Below are positions 10,601 to 20,794 of a DNA stretch of 64,000 nt, piece by piece. The translations under genes and the position numbers were made by a program. Position 1 is the stretch's first letter; each line of letters starts with the position of its first letter. Below the pieces are notes generated by a model. It did not search any database. It was given only the letters and a program-made list of their open reading frames with translations, and was not told where the DNA came from. This DNA comes from Paratrimastix pyriformis. Taxonomy: Eukaryota > Preaxostyla > Paratrimastigidae. The stretch is taken from NCBI GenBank assembly GCA_027972325.1, contig JAPMOS010000013.1, positions 454,501-518,500 on the forward strand, written 5' to 3'.

Positions 10601-12213
10601 GCCTTCCCCGCAATGTGCACCTCCGCTCATGTTCGATTTTTATGCAGGTCATTGCCAACGGGTTGGTCCGGCAACGTTTGTTGCTGCTGCTGAGCCATCC
10701 AGCTCCTGAGATCAACCTGGCCGCCTTGGGTGCGGTGGGGGCACTTTGCATCCACGAACCGGCCCGCCTCGAGCTCGCTGGTCGGTGCTTCGCCTTTCGA
10801 TTCAGTCACGCATGTATCACTCCTTGCGATCTGCCCCCATTGTTCATTTGGTCTCACATGAGTTTCCGTCCTGGCAGACCAACTCGTGCCCATTTTGATG
10901 AGCTTGGTTCCGCAGCTTTCTACCCGACCTTCAAGCGCAGCCCCGCCAGGAGGCGTAGACTCCGGCCCCTCCCCTTTCAGCTGCCCCTCCGCTGGTGGTC
11001 CTGTAGACCTTTCGCTCCGCTACGGGGTCCTCCACACTCTGGCCAATCTGACCGCGCAGGTCGCTCCTCACTCTTTGCCTTCCTTGCGCCAGCCTCGACG
11101 TTTGGTCTCCCCTGCCTCGTTTTCACGTGCTCTTCCTCTGGGTCCATGCAGGAATCTGTTGCCCGACGGCTGTTACACGAGGCCAACTATCGGCACCTGG
11201 TGACCATTTTCCAGGCTCGGCTGTCGTGCAACCACTGTTCCATCGAGGCCACCCGCATCCTGGCCAACATATGCGCCCTGCCCGATGGGCGTGCCATGGC
11301 CGCCGCGGCCGGACTGGGGGAGAGCCTGCTCACCCGCTTCCTCACTGGGTCCGTCAATCACCCAAGTTTCAGACCACGGAGAGTTGGTGAGGCGGAACCT
11401 GAAATTCACGCCTGGAGCCCAGCTTACTTTTGTTATGCTGCCGGGATTTTGCCGTGTTCTTCGTGTCTGCGGTCGCTCTCTCGGATACCGCAGGCCGGCT
11501 ATGCTGGGTGGTGAGACGGCCCTCTGCCTGGCCAATATGGCCGAGCTGGCTCCGTTTCGCTCCCTCCTCGTCGACAAAGGTCCGCACCACCCATGCCACT
11601 CTGACGCACACACTGCTCCACACTTCTTGCTGTTCTCACTGCCGCCCCCTTTCCACGGTCGAACCTCACGACCACTCTCGGTGGGCATTCAGGAGCACTG
11701 CACACCCTCGCTCAACTGCTACGCGCCGAACTGCGTGCCCATCGAAACAACGCCATCCTTTGTCTGGCCAATGTGGGTTGGGGTTGCCTCCACATCGGGA
11801 CCGCCGACCCGGCCACGGCCGAGGAACGCCGTATCATGGAGGCTCTCGTCGATTGTGGCTGCTTGGTCTCTAGCCCCCCCCCCCCCCCCCCCTCTCCCCC
11901 GCCCCACCCCGCCCTTTTGTTCGCTCACCGCCCACCGCATGCTCGATTTCCCATCTCCGCCCGCCCATACACACACCGTGCATACCAGCCTCCCCTGACT
12001 GAAGCCCTTGAAGGCAGCTGCGCCACATTTCAGTACCACGCGATGCGACTGGTCTTGGCCTTAGTTTCGTTCGAGGACGGCCTCTACGTGCCCCGCATTC
12101 TGCAGGCAGGCTGCTACAAGAGCATCGTCTTCCTGTCGCTCTTCGGGATGGCCAAAGTGCGCACCATGGCCGCGTCGGTCGTCCAGATCCTCAGGGCCAA
12201 AGAGCACGTATGA
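6873..12213 (+). CDS. Armadillo-repeat protein, 17 exons, with a nested antisense gene
   Basis: Long alpha-helical ARM-repeat scaffold, about 979 aa by my model. Seventeen exons (6873-7130, 7173-7218, 7266-7525, 7731-7844, 8116-8241, 8347-8772, 8843-9157, 9239-9314, 9416-9543, 10271-10391, 10468-10586, 10648-10780, 10878-11059, 11152-11348, 11494-11579, 11693-11865, 12034-12213) sum to a multiple of three. Repeats are recognised by 'STYLLANLVTHPTLREHVL', 'LIANMASAGTAALGALGHP', 'SLVFAIANLAACSVQNQ' followed directly by 'ERLIQLGCMRALLRIF', 'GVLHTLANLTAQ', 'ATRILANICALPDGRAM' and 'ALCLANMAELAPFRSLL'. Low-complexity inserts rich in Pro/Gly/Ser occur at 8455-8560 and 10930-11000. The first ATG at 6873 is assumed; an in-frame ATG near 7037 is an alternative. 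Specific function unknown. POLR3K lies antisense in the 727-nt intron 9544-10270. Confidence 0.82.
7531..8016 (+). repeat. C runs and C-rich microsatellites in armadillo-gene introns
   Basis: The intron 7526-7730 has C runs at 7531-7555 and 7646-7674, with ACGC repeats between them. The intron 7845-8115 has a (GCCCC)n array at about 7873-7950, followed by cacgcagacg and cgccca repeats. All lie between phased exons and none is coding. Further runs in this gene are a G run at 9327-9351 and a C run at 11875-11890. Confidence 0.85.
9724..10143 (-). CDS. POLR3K: RNA polymerase III subunit POLR3K (RPC10/C11)
   Basis: Small zinc-ribbon subunit of RNA polymerase III, used for RNA cleavage, termination and re-initiation (TFIIS-like). 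Exons 10143-10035, 9986-9894 and 9848-9724 give exactly 108 aa, the same length as the human protein. The N-terminal zinc ribbon is 'FCPNCAQML...FFCPTCPYV'. The linker reads 'QKKRVDDVLGDVDP'. The C-terminal ribbon is 'CPRCRHKTSFFYEIQTRSAD' followed by 'CVKCGLNW', with the catalytic hairpin motif RSADE intact. Introns are 48 and 45 nt with GTCTGT donors. The gene lies entirely inside intron 9 of the armadillo gene, on the opposite strand, 180 nt from that intron's donor and 127 nt from its acceptor. Confidence 0.97.
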
Positions 12214-12557
12214 GGCACAGGTCCCGATTAGACTCGCCCACCAGATTCTAGGCACCGATTCGCCACTCCCCCAACAATGCCCAAGTTGGGCAGGAAGTGG
12301 ACTCGTGCCGGCGGTTGGGGCTGGGGGGCGACTGGATCGCCCTCCTCAAGCCGCACGTTTCCTTTTTGCCTCGCCTCCTCCTCTTCGGGGACATTCTCGG
12401 CGCCCGGTTTGCCTTGTTCGTGATCGAATGCTGACCAGTGATTGAGAAGGATGACGCTGCCCTGGGAGCTGGGGGTGAGGGAGGGAAGGGGCGAGGGAGG
12501 GAGGAGGAGAATGGGTGGCTCGTCTGGGTCGGGACTCGGGCGGTGAGCTCGGGCCGG
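12214..12557. other. Intergenic, convergent 3' ends
   Basis: Space between the armadillo stop (12211-12213) and the stop of the next minus-strand gene. Open frames here are proline/arginine-rich shadows. No RNA gene or repeat was seen. Confidence 0.6.
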
Positions 12558-14764
12558 CTACCTGGGGGCGCCGACGATGTCCTTTTGCAGCTGGGCACCA
12601 GACGAAGGGATGGAGGTTGCGGTGAGGGCGCGATTCTCCAAGGGGGAGAGTGGAGGGTCCAACGGGCAGGGAGGGGCGCGGGTGCGGACCTCGTCGAGGG
12701 CATGGATCTGGTCGGTCCACCGCTTGAGGCGGGCCTTGAAGGCGCTGCCCAGCTGGCGCAGGATGACCTTGTCCAGGGCCGTCAGGCCCAGGCCCAGCTC
12801 GTCGCCCCGCTCGATGACCTGCCCCCGGCCGCCCGACACCGACCCCGACCCCCAACCCACCGGGACACAGCAGGCAGCCCGTGGCGGGGTGGGACCGCAG
12901 CCCGACAGTAGGCCTCTCCATCCCGCCCCGGGCGGGCGGGCGGGCGGGCGGGCGGGCGACGACAGACCTCGGTGACCTCCTTGGTCTGGGCCACGATCCG
13001 CATGACCAGCGCGCTGGCCTTGTCCATCAGCTCGCGGACACCCTGCCCGGCCCGGCCGCCATCACGCCCCCCCAGCCATGAGCACCCGGACAACCGCCCA
13101 CCACCCCCGTGGCCCTGCCCTGCCCTGCCCGGGGTGCGGACCTGGAGGGCGGCCGGGGCCGGGGCCACGCCGGCGGCGGCGAGGTCGTCCATGGCCTCGC
13201 GGGCCCGTGCGAGGACCCCGCGGAGCTCGTTCTCGGAGACGGTCAGCAGGTTGAAGCTCTTCGAGGGCACCGAGTCGGCCTCCGCCTGGGCCTGCAGCAC
13301 CCGCCGCTGCAGCTCCAGCCAGTCCAGCTTCTCGGCACACACTCGACACACGGGGTACTTCCGCGGGTCCGCGTCTGCGGGCAGTCAGACAGGGTCACGG
13401 TCATGCCATGGTGGGATGGTGGGATGGTGGGATGGTCGGGATGAGAGGGACAGTCTCCCCCAAGTGGCCGTGACGGGGGTGGCGCCAGAGAGCGAGGGCG
13501 GACCGTCGCTGAGGCCCCTGGCGGAGTACATCTTGTCGGCCAGCGAGCGGGAGCAAGCCTGGCAGAAGAACATGCTGCACCCCGCGCAGTACGTCCCGCC
13601 GGCAAGCATCCCCACGGGCACCCTGCGCCACCACGGGGGCGGGGGATGGGGATCGAGGGGGGATGAGCCGTCGACTCGTCTGGGCATGGGGTGGGGCCTG
13701 GCAGCTCCAGTGGGATCCGGCAGAGGCAGTGTGGGCATGGGGGCAGTGTGGGCATGGGGGCAGTGTGGGCATGGGGGCAGTGTGGGCATGGGGGCAGTGT
13801 GGGCATGGGGGCAGTGTGGGCATGGGGGCAGTGTGGGCATGGGGGCAGTGTGGGCATGGGGGCAGTGTGGGCATGGGGCAGTGTGGGCATGGGGGCAGTG
13901 TGGGCATGGGGGCAGTGTGGGCATGGGGCAGTGTGGGCATGGGGGCAGTGTGGGCATGGGGGCAGTGTGGGCATGGGGGCAGTGTGGGCATGGGGGCAGT
14001 GTGGGCAGTGGCAGGTGGGGTGGCGGACCGGCACGAGTCGCACAGCTTGGGCTTGGGCTTCTTCGGGTTCTGGGCAAACTGCGCCCCCCACCCCACCAGC
14101 AGCGACATGTCACGCAAGGCCCCCAATCAGAGCAGTCGGTACGCCCCAGAGGCATGGGCGTATGGGCGTATGGGCGTATGGGCGTATGGGCGTATGGACG
14201 TATGGGCGTATGGGCGTATGGGCGTATGGGCGTATGGGCGGATGGGCGTATGGCCGAGTGCGCAATCCCGCAGGGCTCGCGAATGGGCGGTGGAGGGGGC
14301 CCGGGGGGAGGCGGACCACGGCCACGAGGCGCTGCACCTGGATGCACTGGGAGCGCTTCTCGGCGAAGAGGGCCTTCTTGTGGTGGTGCGCCTCCATGAA
14401 GGAGATCGTCAGGTCCCGCTGCAGGCCGGCCTCTGGCAGGGGGGCGGGCACAACGGGCGTGCGGATGGCCCGCAAGGTGTGAGCAGAGGCGAGAGCAGAG
14501 GGCGCCCGGGGAGGGCAAGGGAAGGGGGGCTGGGATGGGGAGGGAGGGAGGGAGGGAGGGAGGGAGGGAGGGGAGGGAGGGAGGGAGGGAGGGATGGCCT
14601 CGGAGGGCGGGGCGGACCCTGCCTGATGCGATCCACGAGGACCGTGCTGCGCCCCGGGGGGCCGCCAGGAGCCACATGGACAGCCAGCAGGGCAGCAGGG
14701 AGAAGAGCCAGGGAAGGTGGAGGAGAGTGTGGGCATGAGTATCCAGGCTGATGCGCCTGGGGGT

Positions 14765-14798
<34 letters not shown>

Positions 14799-16890
14799 AT
14801 GGGGCAGGCGGCGTGCAAGCGGACTCGTCGTCGCGTGTGAGGTGGCGCGGCTCGGAGGCGCCTGTGATGCGGCCGCTGGCCGTGCCGCTGCGCCGGCCGC
14901 CTGCGCGGGGCCCCTCGGGCGAGGCCGAGCGGGGCGGCTCGGGGACGTCCGCGGGCTGGCCGCCGGTGGGCGACTCTGGGGGGGCACCGCCGGCGCTGCC
15001 CGGGGCGGGGGGCGTGGCCGTGGGCGACGGGGAGCCGGCCGGGCCGAGAGCCGAGGGCAGCGAGGGCGGGGGCAGGGCCCGGGGGGCCGGCTGGGCCGGG
15101 ATGGCCGGCGAGTAGCGCGAGGCGAAGGCGGGCGGGGCCGGGGGCAGCCTGCTGGGGGCGCCCCCAGCGGAGGGCGGGGCCGAGCCAGCGCTGGTGGGGG
15201 CGATGGGGCTGGCGCCGGCCGACTCGCCGGCGGGGCTGCCGACGGAGCCGCTCGAGGGCACCTGTGCCATGGCCCCGTACGGGGTGACCACAGGCTGGGC
15301 CAGCGACCCGTCCAGCGAGCCGCCATCCGTCAGCGGCACCGAGGGCCCGTCCGCCACCACGGCCTCTGCCCACCCGCCAGCAGGAGACCCCATCCCCCGC
15401 GGGCCAGAGACGGGCCGCGTGAGGACCAACTGCAGCATCAGACGACGCAGGACCGTCATCACCAAGGCGGCAGGGTACGGACCGGTTCTGCGGGTGGTCC
15501 GCTCGACCCTGAAGTGCTCGAGGGCCGGGGCGGGCGGCACCCGGGACGACTGACGCTGCAGGGGGGGCGGGGGCATGGTCCGGCCACCGGCTCCGCCCGA
15601 GGTCCCGCCCGAGGCAGGTGGGGGTTGGCCGAAAGGCGACTCGGGCCCCGAGCCGGCCGTGGGGCTGTCCGGGGGGCTGGCGGCGGGGCTGTCGGACCCG
15701 AAGCTGGGCAGGCCGCCCCACCGCTCGCCCGTGGTGCGCAGGGGGGCCGGGGCGGCCTTCTCCCTCTCGGAGCTCCCGAAAGACGACGGGGGCGCGGGCA
15801 GGGGCTGACTCACCACCCGGGCGGGGAGGATGCCTCCGGGCCGGGGGGCGGCCGCCGCCGCGCGGCTCTCGCGTTGCAGCTCCTCCTGCATGTAGGCGGC
15901 ACCCTGCGGGCGGAGAGCAGAGAGCCGCCATGGGCAGGTGAGTGGGGGGGCAGGGGCGGGTGCAAGTGGCCGGGCGGGGCGCTTGCAGGCGGAACCGACC
16001 ATAGCGTCAGGGTCCACACGCTGGGGCCGGCCGCCACTGCCACTGCCGCCGCTGCCGCTTCCCGAGGGCCATGCGTCGGGCCGCTCCGTCGCCGGGGAGG
16101 GGGCCCGGGCCCGGGCCGGCTCGGGGACAGGAGGGGGCGTCCGTGCAAGGGGTGCCGGTGCCGGTGCGAAGGAGCTGGCGGGCCCCCAGCGGGGGAAGGC
16201 CGTCGTGCGGGGGGGCAGGTTGGCGGCCGGGGGCGAGTCGGCGCCGCCCGTGCCGAAGACCGAGTCCGAGATCGAGTCCCACTCGGGATTCGGGCCCCGT
16301 CTCGTACGCGGCTGGTCCACCGAGACGGCCGGGAACATCCCCCGGCTCGACGCCCCCCGGGCGAAGGTGTTCGGGGGCGGGGGAGGAGCCGCGCGGGCAG
16401 GGGGCGCGCGGGATGGCTGGGTGGCGGGGGCGGGGGCAGGAGCAAGGGCAGGGGCAGTGGTAGGAACCGCGGCGGGCGCGGGTGTGCGAAAGATGAGGCT
16501 AATCCCCAAAGGGCGGATGGTTGATGAGCCGAGTGGCGCCAGGCGCAGGCAGACCTCTCCCGAGACGAAGCCGAATCCTGCCTGTGGGCCGGGGAGGTGA
16601 GGTCATCTCACGAAGAAGAAAGAAGCAGACTCGCAATCCTTGATTAATTGGGCACAACGTTGGAATTCCTGATCCAGGAGAACCAGCCAGCGCTGTTTCA
16701 TTTGAGGGTCAAGATCTGCCAAAGAGGACCGGAGTTTTTGCGCTTCGCTCAAGTGCTCCATTGCAAGATTAGCTCTCTCCATTGCATCGTGAAGGTTGCC
16801 CTGATCTTTGCACTCGCTCCCTTGATTGATCAAATTCATGGCAGTATGGAAGACCGCGGTAAAATGGTCCTTGTTCCGAGGATCGGCCAT
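12558..16890 (-). CDS. Large Pro/Ser-rich protein with N-terminal helical (MIT-like) and C-terminal FYVE-like zinc finger
   Basis: Not matched to a named family. The ATG at 16890 opens a helical segment ('AVFHTAMNLINQGSECKDQG', 'DAMERANLAMEHLSEAQKLR') resembling a MIT or similar three-helix fold. About 500 residues of Pro/Ala/Ser/Gly-rich sequence follow. Near the C-terminus four exons assemble a zinc finger with four Cys pairs: 'KLCDSCR' (about 14045), 'TYCAGCSMFFCQAC' (about 13560) and 'VCRVCAEKLDW' (about 13340). The spacing resembles FYVE but lacks the RHHCR core. Helical segments 'AMDDLAAAG', 'RELMDKASALVMRIVAQTKE' and 'LDKVILRQLGSAFKARLKRW' follow. The last exon ends at the TAG at 12558. 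Exons 1-3 (16890-16631, 16581-16555, 16498-16000) are phase-checked; exons between 15900 and 14400 are approximate. A membrane-trafficking role is only an inference. Confidence 0.6.
13729..14009. repeat. Intronic 17-bp minisatellite
   Basis: About 16-17 copies of gggcatgggggcagtgt, a few one base shorter. It lies in the intron between the 'KLCDSC' and 'TYCAGC' exons of the zinc-finger gene. Because the repeat is close to a multiple of codons it produces long His/Pro- or Trp/Gly-rich false open frames on both strands. Confidence 0.9.
14157..14796. repeat. Cluster of simple repeats in introns of the zinc-finger gene
   Basis: Includes gtatgggc octamers at about 14157-14250, ggga tetramers at about 14538-14595 and a G run of about 30 at 14765-14796. 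All are C-rich on the sense (minus) strand and sit between supported exons. Confidence 0.85.
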
Positions 16891-17023
16891 TGGTTTGCAC
16901 TCGAAAAATTAAAGCAACGGCTGAATAAATCGCCTCCCCGAAAGGGTGAGTTTGGCACACAACAACAAACAGCCAATTGCACCTCGGGACACTGTCGACG
17001 AATTCGGTGTGAAAAGAAGAGCG

Positions 17024-17655
17024 ATGGAACAAGCGCAGGAAAAACCGATGCCAAAGCCCAACAAGCCTGCCTGGAGGAAACGAGCCAGCTGTTTGATTTT
17101 TAATGTTTCCACGCAACAGCTTCTTCTTGTGTCTTCGAGAAGGTTGGTGTCTACTCTCCCCACTCGGCTCACCATGTCTCTTCCCCTCCGCGACTCAATC
17201 GAATAAAGACACTCGACTGACACCAACAAGTCCTGGATTATTCCAGGTGGTAGCATTGAAGAGACCGATGACTCTCCTCAGGCCTGTGCAATGCGGGAAT
17301 GCGAAGAAGAATCCGGGATTGTGCCTGACGGGAACTGTATGGCTTATCTTGGCGAATTTATCGATCCCGATCGCCGCACCAAGACCGATACCTTCGCAGC
17401 TTCTCGCTTTGTCCCGGGGAGACCAAGCGTGGAGAACGTCTGCTCCGTGTCACACTGTCGTTTCTCACGCGTACTCACTCTCAACAGAGGACTCATTATT
17501 GGTGCCCGTTTTTGGAGGTTGAAAGGCATCTTGCATGGCGTCCCACCCTTCTGCGGATGTTCGAGAGCAGCCGAGGGTTCCTGCAGCACTTTGTGGACGA
17601 GCAGAAGCAACACCAAGAGGGTGTTGCCACCGCCACAACCACCGCCGCTCAGTAA
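17024..17655 (+). CDS. Nudix hydrolase (diphosphoinositol-polyphosphate phosphatase-like)
   Basis: Hydrolyses nucleoside-diphosphate-linked or inositol pyrophosphate substrates. Exons 17024-17146, 17231-17437 and 17488-17655 give about 165 aa. The N-terminal strand 'RKRASCLIFNVSTQQLLLVS' is followed by the Nudix box 'SWIIPGGSIEETDDS' and 'QACAMRECEEESGI', in which the REx2EE metal ligands are intact. The loop between the GG and the RE is one residue longer than in DIPP enzymes. The C-terminal part 'HYWCPFLEVERHLAWRP' and 'LLRMFESSRGFLQHF' matches the DIPP layout. The tail is Gln/Thr/Ala-rich. The first donor (GTGTCT) and second donor are the best of several choices. The start is 133 bp from the divergent zinc-finger gene. 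Confidence 0.85.
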
Positions 17656-17878
17656 GGCGCACGTCACCGCAGTTCCCCTCCAATCCCCCCTCCAATAGAT
17701 CTCCGCATCCTCCTGTCGCGTCACCCCCCCCCCCCCGTCCCTTTCCGCCCGCCGCTCCTCCCGGATTGTCCTTTTCCCCTCCTGTTGTCGTTTCCGATTT
17801 TCTTTTTTTCGCTTCGATTTTTGTTCGGCTCGTCCGTCCGCCCCCTTCCACAACACGGCGCTCGCCTCGCCCGGCCCT
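17656..17878. other. Pyrimidine-rich intergenic spacer between convergent genes
   Basis: C/T-rich on the plus strand, with a short C run at about 17727. It probably holds the 3' untranslated regions of the Nudix and ODR4 genes. No gene recognised. Confidence 0.6.
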
Positions 17879-20794
17879 TCAGAGAGGCTTCGCCGGGCCC
17901 CGCACAAGGAGGATCACCCCGCTGACGAAGAGGACCGCCAGCCCGGCCACGATGGCGCCCATGACCCGGCCCACCCGGGCCTGCTGCCGGTCCCGCTTCG
18001 CCTTGGCCGCCGCCCGGTCCTCCGCGGCCCCTTGGGGAGCCTCCGCCGAGGAGGTGGCGGCGGGGGCGGGGGCGGGGGCGGGGGCTGGAAGCGGGGAGTC
18101 GGCGGCTGGGGGGCGGGGCGACTCGTCATCGACGGCCAGCTCGAGGAGCAGGGGCGAGGGCCCCGTCGCCGGTCGCGGCTCGGCCCCCGGCTTGGGGGAG
18201 GCCCGCCCCTCGCGGGCAGGGTGGGTCGGCCTCTCGCTCCCGGCCCCGGCCAGAGGGGCCCCTGCCGCTGCGGGTTGGGGGCGCCGCTGGCGAAGTTCCG
18301 CGGTGGCGGTCAGCGGGGAGGGCGAGGGCGAGGACGTGCCGCTGGCTGGCCGGGGCGGGCTGGGCGAGGGGGCCGAGGAGGAGGAGGGCGAGGGCGTGGG
18401 GAGGAGCCACCCGGGGGGGCGGCTGATGCCCACGGGGGCGGGGGCGGGGCCCGCCGGGTGGAGGCGGACCGGGGCCCAGATGCCCGCCCCCGTGAGGCCC
18501 AGCCGGCTTTGGAGGACAGCCAGCACATCCTGCAGGCAGGCGTGGATGGGTGGGGTGGCGTAGGGGTGGTGTGGGGTGGATGGGGTGGAGCAGGGGGTGG
18601 AGCAGGGGGTGGAGCAGGGGGTGGAGCAGGGGTGGAGCAGGGGTGGAGCAGGGGGGAGGGAGGGGGAGGGAGGGGGGGGGGGGGGGGGGGCGCTCGGTGG
18701 CGGACCTCGGGACGGTCGGTGGGGCAGGTGCCCCCAGCCAGGCGTGGCGCAGGGGCTCTCGGACGCGCCCGGGGCGCCCCGAAGGGCAGGTCAGCAGGAG
18801 CCGGCCGAGGGGGAGCTGCACCGTCTCGGCGCCCCCCAGGGCCGCGCCCAGAGGCGCCAGCTGCCCGGCCGCGTCCAGCTCGCGCAGCAGGCGGATCTGG
18901 CTCCGCAGGGCCGTGGCCAGGTCACCCGCAGCGCCTTTGAGCCGAGAGGTGAAGGCGGAGAGTGCCGAAGGGGAGATGGGGCGTATGATGAGAGGCGAGG
19001 GAATGGGGTGGATGGAGATGTGGCGGAGGGGGGCGGAGGCGGAGGCGGAGGCGGAAATGGAGAGGCGATGGGCTGGGGGGGGGGGGGGGGGGGGGGGGGG
19101 GGCGTGGGGCGGACCGAGGCGCACGCGGGGCGGCTCTGGCGCCCGTGGACGAGGGCGCACCCCACCAGGGTGCCGGCCCAGCGCAGCGTGTGGGTGGGCG
19201 TGCCTGGCTGCTGGGGGGGTGCCTGGGGGCCCGGCGCCAGGCCAAGCGGGACCAGGCTCTGGACGGCCACGTCGCCCCTCCCGAAGAGGTTCGGCACCTA
19301 CGGGAGGACAGTCGCGGGAGCATGTCACCGCTGAGAGTGCACCCTGTGCCCGGTGCGTGGTGGTGGAACGGTCGCCGCTGGGTACGGAGGTGGACGCTGG
19401 GGCGGTGGTGGTGGGGGACCCGGTCGTGTGGTCCATGGGCGGACCAGTTTGGCGAGGGGCGTGCTCTCGTCCGTGGGGGCGGCCTCGCCCGTGAGGAGGG
19501 GCCGGTTGAGCGGCTCCGCCGGGGCCGAGCCGGCCGGGTCGCCCGAGGGCATGGCGAACTGGGTCTGTGCCAGGGTCGCCCCGATGTGCGCCTCGACAGC
19601 ACCCTGCGCCGGGCGGTCCACCGGGGGGGCGGCAGGCAGGTGATGGCCAGAGGGCAGTAGCAGTAGGGGTGTGAGCAAGGGCGAGCCATCGGGCCGGAGG
19701 AGGGCGCACGGAGGATGCCAATGGGCAGGCGGGGGATGGGGGATGGGGGATGGGGGATGGGGGATAGGAGATGAGGGATGAGGGATAGCCGGCCACCCCC
19801 AGGGAGCGGCGCGCGACCTCGAGGGCCTCGACGAGCAGCGCTGTCTGCATCGGCCCGGCGGCCCCTTTGGCCCACAGGGGCACCCGCAGCTCCACCGGGT
19901 AGCTGCACATCAGCCGGGCGCACTGGAAGCCCGAGGCCAGCCGCTGCAGCTTGGTCTCGACCAAGGCCAGCCCACCCGCCTGCCGATGCCCGATGCCCGA
20001 GGGGAGGGGGGAGGGCGTGATGATGATGAGATGATCGCGACGCAGGACGGGCGGGTCCGGCGGCAGGCAGGGCGAGGGCTGGGGCTGTGCAGGTGCGGAC
20101 AGCATCGGCCAGGGGGAGGGCGCGCCCGGCCAGCCTGCGAGAGAGATCCGAGAGATGAAAAACAAACGGAAATGGAGGGCGCGCCCCCAAGCCCACAGGG
20201 CCCGTGTGCGGACTTGCCCGTGGCAGGGTCGATATGCAGAAAGAAGCCCGTGTCGATGTCCGGGGGTGATTCTCTCGAGACGGGGGTCTACGAGAGATCA
20301 AACACCCGTGGGGATTAACCGCAGGCGTGAGATGGATCGATCCGAAAGGGCTTGCTGGACCGGACCGGTGCGGTGGGCAGGCAGATGGTCCGCAGGAGGG
20401 TCACCATCTGCTGGGCGAACACTTGCTCGGGTGGGCAACGACAAAATGCCCCAATGATATACAACCCTCCGAGGAGGTAACTCTTGAGCTATACACGGGC
20501 AGAAGCGATGAGCGGAAGAGGAACAAACCCGCCGAACCTCATTGGCCTCCTCCCGAATCGCAGCCACTGAAAGCGCCTCGAAAGAAAGTGCACTCGTTCC
20601 TAATATTGTGAGACAGATAAAATCACGAAGAAATGGTTCTGGTGCGGACGGGAAGGGACGAAAAAATAAACTACGTGTCGCGAATCCCAAAACGGTTTCC
20701 CAACCAAAAATCCGAATCGGAATGCTGTCTTGTCAAGAGAAGAAAACCCCAGCAGGGCTTCAACGCAATGCTCCTCACTGATGAGCAGAGGCAT
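17879..20794 (-). CDS. ODR4: ODR4 homologue (ER tail-anchored; partner of UFM1 protease UFSP2)
   Basis: ODR-4 proteins are ER membrane proteins needed for receptor trafficking and, in animals, anchor the UFM1-specific protease UFSP2. About ten exons: 20794-20650, 20599-20538, 20488-20366, 20287-20214, 20134-20101, 19979-about 19804, 19603-19445, 19297-19115, about 18934-18710 and about 18529-17879. The start 'MPLLISEEHCVEALLG' and 'LVGKPFWDSRHVVYFFVPSR' match the family N-terminus. 'SYLLGGLYIIGAF' matches 'LPGGLYVLGVF'; 'CARLMCSYPVELRVPLW' and 'DLATALRSQIRLLRELDAAG' match the middle. A Pro/Ser/Ala-rich stretch leads to one C-terminal membrane segment 'GAIVAGLAVLFVSGVILLV' and a short basic tail. 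The acceptor phase at 18934 does not agree with exon 8, so that join needs transcripts. The 5' end overlaps the lipase promoter region. Confidence 0.75.
18595..19105. repeat. C-rich repeats and C runs in ODR4 introns
   Basis: A 14-15 bp gtggagcaggggt-type array (about 18595-18650) is followed by a G run at about 18669-18690, and a second G run lies at about 19075-19102 (C on the sense strand). A gggatgggggat-type repeat is at 19734-19768. Confidence 0.8.

Noticed and set aside
13729-14009. CRISPR array
   Set aside because: Units are directly adjacent with no unique spacers, in an intron of a eukaryotic gene; it is a minisatellite.
13385-16509. Very long minus-strand open frames (up to about 850 codons) covering 13.4-16.5 kb as one protein
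   Set aside because: They are kept open by GC bias and by the 17-bp and 8-bp arrays; conserved exons lie in several different frames and are bounded by consistent GTCCGC donors and AG acceptors.
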